In this document: positions 45,379-53,472 of the stretch, piece by piece | Layout: every line of letters starts with the position of its first letter | Numbering within the stretch: the stretch's first letter is position 1 | Source of the DNA: Schlegelella_A sp963778525 | GTDB lineage: Bacteria; Pseudomonadota; Gammaproteobacteria; Burkholderiales; Burkholderiaceae_C | DNA length: 64,000 nucleotides | NCBI GenBank assembly: GCA_963778525.1 | Contig: CAVZUJ010000009.1 | Location: forward strand, 806,001-870,000 | Direction: 5' to 3' | The notes under the pieces: generated by a model | Databases searched by the model: none | What the model saw: the letters and a program-made list of their open reading frames with translations, nothing else | Told to the model about the DNA's origin: nothing | Program-made: the position numbers and the translations under genes

Positions 45379-47025
45379 CTACGCGTGGAGCGCGTCACGG
45401 AGTTCGGCGGCTTGCATCGCGTCATCCACGCTCCAGGCCGCAAACGACTCCGGCGGGAGCTCCGGCAGCGCGGCCGCCCGCAGCACATCGCGCAGCTCGT
45501 CCTTCACCCGCGCCAGCAGCAGCGTGCCGTTGCGCTCCTTCACATAGCGCGCGAAGTCGCGCAGGGCCTCGATGCTCGTGCCGTCGAGGTCGGGCGACTC
45601 CTCCAGGCTCACGATCACCGCGCGCGCCGCCGGGTGGGCTTCCATGCGGGCCCGGATCAGCGCGAACACACGATCGGCGTTGGCGAAGAAGAGCGACGAT
45701 TCCGGCCGCGCGATGACCACGTCGGCCGGACTCGTCGCCTCCGGATGGCGAGCGACGTCGACGTAGTCGTGCCCGCCATGCAGGCAACCGAGCCAGGCCA
45801 CGCGCGGCGTCGACATGTTGCGCAGCATGAAGGCGACGCTGATGCCTACGGCGACGAGCAGGCCGTCGAGCACGCCGAACAGCAGCACCGCGAAGACGGC
45901 GGCCAGCACGATGGTGCGATCGCGTCGCCACTGGAAGTAGGGGCGAAAGACCGAGAGGTCGAGCGTGTGCGACACGGCGTGGATCACCACCGCGGCCAGC
46001 ATCGGCTCGGGCGTGCGCTCGATCCAGGGCAGCAGCAGCCACAGCGCCAGCAGCACCACGACAGCGGCGAACGCGCCGGCGAGGCGGCTCTGCGCTCCGG
46101 CGGATTCGTTGGCCGACGTGGCCGAATAGCCGGCGCCCGCCGGCAGCCCCTGGAAGAGGCCCGAGACCAGGTTGCTCAGGCCCAGCGCCACCAGGTCGCG
46201 ATTGGCCGACGTGCTGTCGCCGTGGCGCAGGGCGAAGGTGCGGATCGAGCCGTACGACTCGGCGTAGATGATGAAGACCATCGCCACTGCGAGCTGGCCG
46301 AGCGTGAGCCAGGTCTCGCGGGCGAGGTGCGGCACCGAAGGCGCTTTGAGGTCGAGGTCGATCGAACCGACGACGGCGACGCCGTGCGCCGTCGTCACGC
46401 CGGCCACGGTCAGGCCGATGCCGGCGGCGATGACGAGCAGCGCCGCCGGAATCAGCCGCCAGCGGGCGAGCAGGCGCAGCACGGCGAGCGAGCCCGCGGC
46501 CATCGCCAGCCCGGTCAGGTTCCACGACCGCCAGGCCGCGGCCAGGTCGGCAGCGAACTGCAGGAAGTCGGTATGCGACGGATGGACGTCGACGATCTTG
46601 GCCACCTGGCGCACGACGATGGTCAAGGCCAGGCCGAAGGCGAAGCCGTGCAGGACGGGCTTGGCGATGAAGTTGGAAATGCCGCCGAAGCGCGCCGCGC
46701 CGGCAAGCACGAGCACCGCGCCGGCGAGCATCACGAGGCCGGCCGCCAGGGCCATGCGCAGGACCGGATCGGTGCCGCCGATGCTGGTCGTCGCCGACAG
46801 CAGCACCGCCGCCGACGACGAGGTGGCCGAGACGATGGCGAAGCGGCTGCTGCCGGCCAGCGCATAGACGATCAGCCCGGCGAGCATGGCGACGATGCCG
46901 GCGCGCGCCGGCAGGTTGGCGATGCCCGAATAGGCCACGGCCTCGGGCAGCAGCAGTCCGGCGAGCGAGAGCCCGGCGATGACGTCGGCACGCCATGGGG
47001 TTCGGGCGGAAATCGAAGGGCTCAT
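45379..47025 (-). CDS. SulP-family anion transporter with STAS domain
   Basis: The 548-residue inner-membrane protein has about 11-12 hydrophobic segments. The start reads WRADVIAGLSLAGLLLPEAVAYSGIANLPA, the SulP sulfate-transporter signature. GLFQGLPAGAGYSATSANESAGAQS lies in the transport core. The C-terminal STAS domain (about 430-548) contains RAVIVSLEESPDLDGTSIEALRDF, the strand-loop where SpoIIAA-like domains are phosphorylated. Members carry sulfate, bicarbonate, chloride or dicarboxylates, so the substrate is open. The ATG at 47025 was preferred to a longer in-frame start. Confidence 0.9.
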   Translation of the reverse strand: MSPSISARTPWRADVIAGLSLAGLLLPEAVAYSGIANLPARAGIVAMLAGLIVYALAGSSRFAIVSATSSSAAVLLSATTSIGGTDPVLRMALAAGLVMLAGAVLVLAGAARFGGISNFIAKPVLHGFAFGLALTIVVRQVAKIVDVHPSHTDFLQFAADLAAAWRSWNLTGLAMAAGSLAVLRLLARWRLIPAALLVIAAGIGLTVAGVTTAHGVAVVGSIDLDLKAPSVPHLARETWLTLGQLAVAMVFIIYAESYGSIRTFALRHGDSTSANRDLVALGLSNLVSGLFQGLPAGAGYSATSANESAGAQSRLAGAFAAVVVLLALWLLLPWIERTPEPMLAAVVIHAVSHTLDLSVFRPYFQWRRDRTIVLAAVFAVLLFGVLDGLLVAVGISVAFMLRNMSTPRVAWLGCLHGGHDYVDVARHPEATSPADVVIARPESSLFFANADRVFALIRARMEAHPAARAVIVSLEESPDLDGTSIEALRDFARYVKERNGTLLLARVKDELRDVLRAAALPELPPESFAAWSVDDAMQAAELRDALHA

Positions 47026-47047
47026 GGCTGCGCGATCGCGGCGAGCG

Positions 47048-47742
47048 TCATCGCCCGGGAATCCATTCGCCCATCGGCCGCAGCGGCCCCACCGGAATCT
47101 TTCGCCGCACCACCTTCTCACGCTCGGTATCCACGACCGAGCTCTCGATCTGATCGCCGGTGAGAAAGTTGGTGTCGACCTCGTGCTCGTTGCAGGTCTC
47201 GCCGGCCTCCATTTTCTGCACGAAGCACATCAGCGGATCTTCGCTCAAACCCGGCGGGCCGCCGGTGGTGAACCAGCTGCTCTTGGCGCCGATCATGAAC
47301 CAGCGGCCGCCACGCAGCTGGAAGCGCACGTCGTCGCCGTCGAGGTTCTCGAAGGTGCGGACCAGGAACGTGTCGCGGTGCGCCGTGACTTCGCCGAAGC
47401 CCGAGCCGTGCGGCCCACGGTCGGTGCTGCAGTCGATCTTGGCGCGCGCCGAGAGCGTCCAGCCGCCGGCGGGTCGTGCCAGCAGCACGAGCAGCGAGCA
47501 GGTGGCGTCGTCGGCGGGGTCGTTTTCGTTGCCGAGCACGACGACCAGATCGGCGAGCCCGTCGTGGTTGAAATCGGCGCTCGCCTCCCCGACCACGCGA
47601 AAGCCCTTGGGCAGGAAGGCGCCGATGCGCAGCTCCGTCGTCGTCGGAGCCTTGCGGCGCCTGGGCAAGCGCTGCTGCTCGCCCAAAGCTGGCATGCAGC
47701 CGCGACCGCAATCGCGCGCAGGAGGGGTGCAGGAGGCGTCAT
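47048..47742 (-). CDS. Exported FG-GAP-like repeat protein (one frameshift)
   Basis: After an apparent shift near 47655, about 230 residues. The N-terminus MTPPAPLLRAIAVAAACQLWASS looks like a signal peptide. The rest begins with TTELRIGAFLPKGFRVVGEASADFNHDGLADLVVVLGN, where DFNHDGLADLVVV is the calcium-binding FG-GAP/VCBS motif of beta-propeller repeats. Only one such repeat is clear. FVQKMEAGETCNEHEVDT lies near the end. Function unknown; probably periplasmic. Confidence 0.65.
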
Positions 47743-47896
47743 TGGAGTGTCCTTCGCGATTTTGCCGAGGGCCCGAGATCGAGCCCCGGGACCGATCGTC
47801 GCGTGCCGGTGCGAAGGCGCCATGAAGTCCGGGTGAAGGGCGTCGCCACGGCGTCGATGGCATGATCGCCCGGAGTCTTTCGACCGCGGAGCAGCC

Positions 47897-48688
47897 ATGA
47901 TCGTCGAGCGCATCTGGACCGGCAATTCCTATCGCAACTACAACTACCTGATCGCCTGCCCGGAGAGCGGCGAGGCGCTCGCCATCGATCCGCTCGACCA
48001 CGGCAAGTGCCTGGCCGCGGCGAAGAAGAACGGCTGGCGGATCACGCAGATCCTCAACACGCACGAGCACCACGACCACACCGGCGGCAACGCCGCCGTC
48101 GTCGCCGCGACCGGCGCGAAGGTGATCGCGCATCACAACGCCGGTGCGCGCATCCCGGGAGTGGATCGCGGCGTCAAGGCGGGCGACGTGATCAAGGTCG
48201 GCAAGACCGTCGAGCTGGAGTGCCTGGACACGCCGGGCCACACGATGTGCCACATCTGCCTGCGCGCGCATGGCGACAAGCCGGCGCTCTTCTCCGGCGA
48301 CACCTTGTTCAATGCCGGCGCGGGCAACTGCCACAACGGCGGCAACGCCGAAGATCTCTACGCCACCTTCGTCGATCAGCTTGCCAGGCTGCCCGACGAC
48401 ACGCGCGTCTATCCGGGTCACGACTACATCGAGAACAACCTGCGCTTCACGCTCGCGCGCGAGCCCGACAACGTTGACGCGAAGGCGCTCCTGCCGACGG
48501 TGGAGGGACAGGATCCGGCGACGATGCGCGTCACCACGCTGGCCGAGGAAAAGCGCATCAACACCTTCTTGCGCCTGTCGAGCCCGAGCGTGATCGCGGC
48601 GTTGCGCGAGGCCTTCCCCGATCTGCCGGAGCGCCCCGACGCGAAGACGGTGTTCGTGAAGCTGCGCGAGCTGCGCAATCGCTGGTGA
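47897..48688 (+). CDS. Glyoxalase II-like hydroxyacylglutathione hydrolase
   Basis: The 263-residue protein has the metallo-beta-lactamase-fold motif THEHHDHTGG (THxHxDH), then NTPGHTMCHICL-type His, LFSGDTLFNAGAGNCHNGG (bridging Asp) and YPGHDYIENNLRF (last His). These match glyoxalase II, which hydrolyses S-lactoylglutathione to lactate and glutathione in methylglyoxal detoxification. The C-terminal helical part (about 180-263) fits the family. Persulfide dioxygenase is unlikely given the long C-terminal domain. Confidence 0.85.
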   Translation: MIVERIWTGNSYRNYNYLIACPESGEALAIDPLDHGKCLAAAKKNGWRITQILNTHEHHDHTGGNAAVVAATGAKVIAHHNAGARIPGVDRGVKAGDVIKVGKTVELECLDTPGHTMCHICLRAHGDKPALFSGDTLFNAGAGNCHNGGNAEDLYATFVDQLARLPDDTRVYPGHDYIENNLRFTLAREPDNVDAKALLPTVEGQDPATMRVTTLAEEKRINTFLRLSSPSVIAALREAFPDLPERPDAKTVFVKLRELRNRW

Positions 48689-48708
48689 TCGGCGCGCGGC
48701 GAGAAGGA

Positions 48709-48990
48709 TCACCGAGGCATTGAAGGCGCCGCCGGAGCGGGTGGCCGGACAAGCCCGGGCCCGGGCCCGGGCGCGGGCGACGGCGCAGCGATCAGCTTCA
48801 CCTCGACGGAAGGGCGCGCGGGACGAGGCGAGGGAACCCGCTTCCACGCGAGGCTGACGATCACCGCGGTAAGTACCGCGAGCGCGAGCGCGAGTGCCGC
48901 GGCGAGCGCGCGCAGTCGCCGGCTGGGCTTGGCCCATTCGATACCGGGAGCGCCGCCTCGCCGCGAGGCGGTGGTGTCCACGCCCGTCAT
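48709..48990 (-). CDS. Small membrane-anchored protein
   Basis: A 93-residue protein from ATG 48990, chosen because it overlaps the stop of the upstream gene (ATGA). It has a polar N-terminus (MTGVDTTASRRGG), one membrane helix (ALAAALALALAVLTAVIVSLAW) and a Pro-rich outer tail. Probably translated together with the DUF4124-like protein. Function unknown. Confidence 0.6.
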   Translation of the reverse strand: MTGVDTTASRRGGAPGIEWAKPSRRLRALAAALALALAVLTAVIVSLAWKRVPSPRPARPSVEVKLIAAPSPAPGPGPGLVRPPAPAAPSMPR

Positions 48991-49574
48991 CCGCTCGTCT
49001 TGCATGCCGCGGTGCATGCCGACGATCCGGGCACCCCGCCGTGCCACAGCCCGCCGAACTGCCGGCGCTCGCACTCGTATCGCGCCACGACGTTCCGGAT
49101 GTCCTGCTCGTCGCCGCGAAACACATCGGCCAGTGCAGCGAACTTCGCTTCGCTGGCGTCGAGCCGTCGCGTCAGGTCGGGTGTCGGCTTCTTGCCTTTG
49201 TAGAACTCGAGCTCGTCGTCGATCGTCTTGCGCTCTCGCGCCAATTCAGCGAAGCGGTCTTGCGCAAGACGGAGCCTGGCCGCGATCTCCTGCAAATCGG
49301 CAAGCTGCGCCGCGCGGTGGCCGGCTTCGTCGGGGAAGCGACGCAGGAACTGCCCTTCCAGCCGCTCGGCGCGGCGCCGCTCTTCCGGCGTGAGCGGGCA
49401 GGGTGGAAGCTGCGCAGGGGGTGCGGTGGCCTGGACCACCGGGCACGGGTGATCGGACAAGGTGACATGCCCTTGCTCATCGACGCAACGAAATGGCTGC
49501 GTCGCCTGCGACGACGCGCTCGCCGTGCACGCCGCGATGGCGGTGGCCGCCATCCACACCCACTTCGTCATCAT
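48987..49574 (-). CDS. DUF4124-like exported protein
   Basis: A 195-residue protein with a signal peptide (AATAIAACTASASSQA) followed by FRCVDEQGHVTLSDHPCP, the short beta-hairpin with two Cys typical of DUF4124. A long helical, charged region follows (about 60-150, LADLQEIAARLRLAQDRFAEL), probably a coiled coil, and a Cys-containing tail. Periplasmic. The role is unknown. Confidence 0.75.
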   Translation of the reverse strand: MMTKWVWMAATAIAACTASASSQATQPFRCVDEQGHVTLSDHPCPVVQATAPPAQLPPCPLTPEERRRAERLEGQFLRRFPDEAGHRAAQLADLQEIAARLRLAQDRFAELARERKTIDDELEFYKGKKPTPDLTRRLDASEAKFAALADVFRGDEQDIRNVVARYECERRQFGGLWHGGVPGSSACTAACKTSG

Positions 49575-49633
49575 CGAAACACCCTCCGCACCGGCGATAG
49601 TGTCTCAAGTCGCCGGCGACAAAAGGGGCCTGT

Positions 49634-50974
49634 TCACGGGGGCGCGTCCTTCAGTCTCTGCAGCAACTCGAGCGTGGGATAGCCGTCGGCAGGCAGGCCG
49701 ACGCTGCGCTGGAAGCGGCGCACGCCGTCGCGCGTCGTCGGGCCCATCAGGCCATCGGGCTTGCCGCTGTCGAAACCGCGCTCGTTCAACCTCGTCTGCA
49801 GCTCCAGCACCTGGCTGCGGGTCAGCCCGACGAGATCGCGCGGCCAGGGCGCCTGCACGTCGGGGCCGCCGGCCAGCCGTTGCGCCAGCAGACCGACCGC
49901 GAGCGCGTAGCTGAGCGAGTTGTTGTAGCGCCGGATGGCGCGAAAGTTCGGCCCGATGAGAAAGGCCGGCCCGCGTGCGCCGGCGGGCAGCAGGATCGCG
50001 GCCTCGGCAAATTCCGGCAACGGCGCACCGTCGGGCGTCTGCACGCCTTCGGCCGACCATTGGGCGGAGCTCTGGCGCAGCGCATCGTCGGCACGCACTA
50101 CGTCGAACCCCGGTGGCAGGCGCACCTCGACGCCCCACGGCTGATCCGCTTGCCAGCCCGAGCGCGCCAGGAAATTCGCGGTCGAGGCCAGCACGTCGGC
50201 CATGCTGCCCCAGATGTCGCGCCGGCCGTCGCCGTCGGCGTCGACCGCATAGGCCAGGAAGGCCGAGGGCAGGAACTGGGTCTGCCCCATCGCGCCGGCC
50301 CACGAGCCGATCATTCGCGCGCGGTCGATGTCGCCGCTCTGCAGGATCCTCAGTGCATCCAGCAACTGGCCGCGCGCCCACGCTTCGCGCCGGCCCTCGA
50401 AGGCCAGGGTCGCGAGCGCATCGATGGTCGGGATGTCGCCGTAGTTGTTGCCGAAGTCGCTCTCGATGCCCCAGATCGCGATCAGCACCTCCGTGGGCAC
50501 GCCGTAGCGCGCCGAGGCGGCGTCGGCTTCGGCGCGGAGCTGGAGCAGCTTGTCGCGTCCGGCCTCGATGCGCCGCGTCGTGACGACGCCGTCGAGATAG
50601 GACCAGATCGTGCGTGTGAATTCCGGCTGGGCCCGGTCCAGGTCGACGACCCGAGGAACGTAGGCAACGGCGTCGAAGGCCGCGTGCAGCGTTGCCTCGT
50701 CGATGCCGCCAGCGCGCGCCGTGTCGCGAAAGTGCGAAACCCAATCGGCGAAGCCTGCGGGCTGGGCCGGTTCGGTGGCAGCGGTGGCCGAGGTCGGCGG
50801 GCTGGTTGTGGAAGGCGGCGAAGCAGGTCGCGGCGGAACGGGCGCTGCCGCGGGCGAGGCGGGTGGCGCCGGCGGTGGCAGCGGCGTCGATGCAGCGCAA
50901 CCCGTCAGGAGCGCGGCGACGAGCATGGCGACGTGCCGTCGAAGGCGAAGCAGCGCGGCGTCGGGTGCGGGCAT
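49634..50974 (-). CDS. Lytic murein transglycosylase (MltB family) with peptidoglycan-binding domain
   Basis: A 446-residue lipoprotein: lipobox LLTGC after a short signal, then a Pro/Ala/Thr-rich linker. The catalytic domain (about 85-350) contains VLIAIWGIESDFGNNYGDIPT, with catalytic Glu in IESDFG, and GSWAGAMGQTQFLPSAFLAYAVDADGDGRRDIWGS, the family hallmark. Residues about 375-440 form a PG-binding domain (LNERGFDSGKPDGLMGPTTRDGVRRFQ). The enzyme cleaves peptidoglycan glycan strands with 1,6-anhydro ends. Confidence 0.9.
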   Translation of the reverse strand: MPAPDAALLRLRRHVAMLVAALLTGCAASTPLPPPAPPASPAAAPVPPRPASPPSTTSPPTSATAATEPAQPAGFADWVSHFRDTARAGGIDEATLHAAFDAVAYVPRVVDLDRAQPEFTRTIWSYLDGVVTTRRIEAGRDKLLQLRAEADAASARYGVPTEVLIAIWGIESDFGNNYGDIPTIDALATLAFEGRREAWARGQLLDALRILQSGDIDRARMIGSWAGAMGQTQFLPSAFLAYAVDADGDGRRDIWGSMADVLASTANFLARSGWQADQPWGVEVRLPPGFDVVRADDALRQSSAQWSAEGVQTPDGAPLPEFAEAAILLPAGARGPAFLIGPNFRAIRRYNNSLSYALAVGLLAQRLAGGPDVQAPWPRDLVGLTRSQVLELQTRLNERGFDSGKPDGLMGPTTRDGVRRFQRSVGLPADGYPTLELLQRLKDAPP

Positions 50975-51048
50975 CGCCGAATTCTGACCGGCCAGGCGCA
51001 TTCACCCGAAGGCAGGGGCATGCCGATTCGTGCTCTCATGCGCGGACA

Positions 51049-51456
51049 ATGACCACCGTCATGCCGGCTGCGCCATCCGAACTTCCCATCGTCAGCTGGC
51101 ACGCCCACGTGTACTTCGACCCAGCCTCGACGCGCGCAAGCGCGGAGCAGGTTCGGCGCGGCATCGCCGAGCGCTTCAAGGTGCAGCTCGGGCGCTGGCA
51201 TGAGGTGCCGGTCGGCCCGCACACCGGGGCGATGTACCAGGTCGCCTTCGATGTCGATGTCTTCGCCGACCTGCTGCCATGGCTGGCCTTGCATCACGAA
51301 GGTCTGAGCGTGCTCGTGCATCCGAACACGTTGCGCCCGCGCGCCGACCACCTCGTTCACGCGCTCTGGCTCGGCGCGCCGCTGCCGCTGCGAGGCGACG
51401 TGCTGCCCGAGTCGATCGACGCTCGCGAAGAGTCGCCGATCGTGCCGAACACCTAG
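51049..51456 (+). CDS. DOPA 4,5-dioxygenase family protein
   Basis: The 135-residue protein shows the pattern of this small family: SWHAHVYFDPAS at the start, GRWHEVPVGPHTGAMYQVAF in the middle and LSVLVHPNTLRPRADHLVHALWLG near the end. The histidines (HAHV, GPHT, HHEG, HPNT, DHLVHALW) are the likely metal ligands. Plant and fungal relatives cleave catechol rings extradiol; the bacterial role is not established. Confidence 0.82.
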   Translation: MTTVMPAAPSELPIVSWHAHVYFDPASTRASAEQVRRGIAERFKVQLGRWHEVPVGPHTGAMYQVAFDVDVFADLLPWLALHHEGLSVLVHPNTLRPRADHLVHALWLGAPLPLRGDVLPESIDAREESPIVPNT

Positions 51457-51490
51457 CCGCGCCTTGTCGACGCGGCTTCGCATTCCAGTC

Positions 51491-51988
51491 ATGGCGACCA
51501 TCGGCAAGGCGAGCGGCCCGCTGCGCGTCGGCCTCATCTCCGACACGCACAACCTCCTGCGCCCCGAGGCCGCCGCGTTCCTGCGCGGCAGCGACCACAT
51601 CGTTCATGCCGGCGACATCTGCGAGCCGGCGGTGCTCGAGGCGCTGCGCGCCATCGCACCGACCACCGCCGTGCGCGGCAACAACGATCACGGCGCCTGG
51701 GCCGAAGCGCTGCGCGAGTCCGAGCTTGTCGAGGTCGGCGCTGTCGTGCTCTACGCGATCCACGACATCGCCCGGATCGATATCGACCCCGAAGCGGCCG
51801 GCGTGCGCGTCGTTGTCTCGGGCCATTCGCACCAGCCGAGTGTCGAGGAGCGCGGTGGCGTTCTTTTCGTGAACCCCGGCAGTGCCGGGCCGCGCCGCTT
51901 CAGGCTGCCGATCTCGATCGCCGAGCTGAGGGTCGATGGCGGGGCGGTGTCGGTCCGATTCGCCGAGCTCGGGGGCAAGGCCGGGTAG
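51491..51988 (+). CDS. YfcE/MJ0936-type metallophosphoesterase
   Basis: A 165-residue protein with the binuclear metal motifs of the calcineurin-like fold: GLISDTHN (Asp, His), VHAGDIC (Asp), RGNNDHG (Asn, His), and VVSGHSHQP. ATG 51491 is preferred over an upstream TTG. Family members are phosphodiesterases with broad in vitro specificity. It follows the dioxygenase-family gene after 34 nt in the same direction. Confidence 0.85.
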   Translation: MATIGKASGPLRVGLISDTHNLLRPEAAAFLRGSDHIVHAGDICEPAVLEALRAIAPTTAVRGNNDHGAWAEALRESELVEVGAVVLYAIHDIARIDIDPEAAGVRVVVSGHSHQPSVEERGGVLFVNPGSAGPRRFRLPISIAELRVDGGAVSVRFAELGGKAG

Positions 51989-52156
51989 TTCGGTCGTTGC
52001 CCGGGCTCGCGATCCCGCGCCGGCCCCACTCTTGGGGATGGGCGCGACCTTGTTCGCCGAGCAATATCGCGCCGTTGTTCGCAAGCGCCGCCACGTTCGG
52101 GAGCAGAGCAGTGGCCCCGCAGCAGCAACCACCTCCCAACCACTCGGAGAATTGCC

Positions 52157-52381
52157 ATGCTTTCGAAAGCCGCACTCGACTTCATTCTTCATATCACCGA
52201 CTACTTCCACGGGCACTACGAGGACCCGGAGTGGGGCAGGATGCCTGCCACGCAAATCCTCGTCGCCGTCGCCATCCGCGACCTGGCTGGCGGCATTCAT
52301 GACAAGGAGATGCGAGGCCAGATGACCGCCGCAGCGGACAAGGTCGTTGCGATGAACAGTCAGATCGTCGCCAGAACCTGA
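52157..52381 (+). CDS. Small hypothetical protein
   Basis: A 74-residue soluble protein (MLSKAALDFILHITDYFHGHY, then ILVAVAIRDLAGGIHDKEMRGQM) that looks mostly helical and has natural composition. No family recognised. The preceding 170 nt hold no gene that I can see. Confidence 0.55.
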   Translation: MLSKAALDFILHITDYFHGHYEDPEWGRMPATQILVAVAIRDLAGGIHDKEMRGQMTAAADKVVAMNSQIVART

Positions 52382-52430
52382 CCGGAAGACACGCACGCCG
52401 CGCCCGGGATTTCCGGCCGGCGTGCGCCGG

Positions 52431-52763
52431 CTACGGCTGCAACTCCCGCACCGGCCGAACCTCGATGCTGCCATGGCGCGCCGGCGGAATGCGGGCCGCG
52501 AGCTGGATCGCCTCGTTCAGGTCGCGCGCATCGACCAGGTAGAAGCCGGCGAGCATCTCGCGCGTCTCGGCGAACGGACCGTCGAAGAGCGTGACCTCGC
52601 CGCCGCGTACGCGCACCGTGGTGGCCGTGTCGACCCGGTGCAGGGGCTCGGCCGCCAGCATCCGCTGGCCCTCGGCGAGTTGCTGCGCATAGGCGGCGCA
52701 CTCGGCGTCGCTGCAGGCCGACCAGTGCTCGGCGTCGAGGTAGACGAGACAGAGGTACTTCAC
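52431..52763 (-). CDS. YCII-related DGPF-motif protein
   Basis: A 110-residue protein from GTG 52763, which overlaps the stop of the upstream mini-gene. It reads KYLCLVYLDAEHW at the start and TLFDGPFAETREMLAGFYLVDARDLNEAI later; the DGPF motif defines the YCII/DGPF proteins tied to ECF42 sigma factors. Its fold resembles small dimeric barrel enzymes, without a proven activity. An ECF42 gene lies 710 nt upstream in the same direction. Confidence 0.83.
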   Translation of the reverse strand: MKYLCLVYLDAEHWSACSDAECAAYAQQLAEGQRMLAAEPLHRVDTATTVRVRGGEVTLFDGPFAETREMLAGFYLVDARDLNEAIQLAARIPPARHGSIEVRPVRELQP

Positions 52764-52906
52764 AGCCGCGCCGCCACTTCGGCGAGCTGGCTGGTGCACA
52801 GGCCCCAGCCTTCGGCGAAGCCCATCTTCTCGTGCGCTTCGCGATCGGCCTCGCTCCAGTGCCGGGCCTTGTCGCGGGTGATGACGAGATCGAGGTTCTT
52901 GCTCAT
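52760..52906 (-). CDS. 48-residue remnant of an AHSA1/SRPBCC protein (internal in-frame deletion)
   Basis: The ORF starts MSKNLDLVITRD, the usual first strand of AHSA1-type SRPBCC proteins, and continues at once with EKMGFAEGWGLCTSQLAEV, the usual C-terminal helix (MGFxEGWxxxLxQLA). The roughly 100 residues between are absent, yet the frame is kept. GAGAAG precedes the ATG, and the stop overlaps the GTG of the DGPF gene (GTGA), so it may still serve to couple translation. Too short to fold as the parent domain. Confidence 0.6.
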   Translation of the reverse strand: MSKNLDLVITRDKARHWSEADREAHEKMGFAEGWGLCTSQLAEVAARL

Positions 52907-52930
52907 GTCGGCTTCTCCTGTGCGACGCCG

Positions 52931-53377
52931 TCACTGCATCGGGATCGGTTCGCCGTTGACGGCCCAACTCACGCCGAAGCGGTCGGTGAGCATGCCGAAG
53001 GTCTTGGCCCAGAAGCTGGGCATGAGCGGCATCGTCACCGTGCCGCCTTGCGAGAGGGCGTGAAAAGCACTCTGCGCCTGGTCGACGGTGTCGTATTGCA
53101 GGGCCAGCATGTTGCCCTTGATGCCTTCGTAGGGGCGGCCCGGAGGCGCATCGCCCGCGAACAGCATGGCACCGCCGGGGATCAGGAGAGCCGCGTGCAT
53201 GATGCCGTCGGCGCTCGGCATGCCGCCTTCGCAGCCTTCGGCAGGGGCGGCGGGCGCAGGCATGTCGGCATAGGTCAGCATGGCCTGGATCTTGGCGCCG
53301 AGTGCCTTCTCGTAGAAGGCGAAGGCTTCGCGGGTCTTGCCATCGAAGGCCAGGTAGGGCGTGAGGGTGGTGGTCAT
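52931..53377 (-). CDS. VOC-superfamily PhnB-like protein
   Basis: A 148-residue protein of the glyoxalase/bleomycin-resistance fold: LTPYLAFDGKTREAFAFYEKALGAKI at the start, GIMHAALLIPGGAMLFAGDAP in the middle, then FWAKTFGMLTDRFGVSWAVNGE. These are the 3-demethylubiquinone/PhnB-like hallmarks. It lies between the ECF42 sigma-factor gene and the mini-gene, all in one direction, and is a typical member of such modules. Confidence 0.85.
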   Translation of the reverse strand: MTTTLTPYLAFDGKTREAFAFYEKALGAKIQAMLTYADMPAPAAPAEGCEGGMPSADGIMHAALLIPGGAMLFAGDAPPGRPYEGIKGNMLALQYDTVDQAQSAFHALSQGGTVTMPLMPSFWAKTFGMLTDRFGVSWAVNGEPIPMQ

Positions 53378-53472
53378 GAAATCTCCTGCTGGTGTTGATG
53401 TGAGTCGGCGACAGGCCGGCATGGACTGGTCGAACGGCTTCGACGGATTTCGACAGATCCCGAAAGTTTTTC

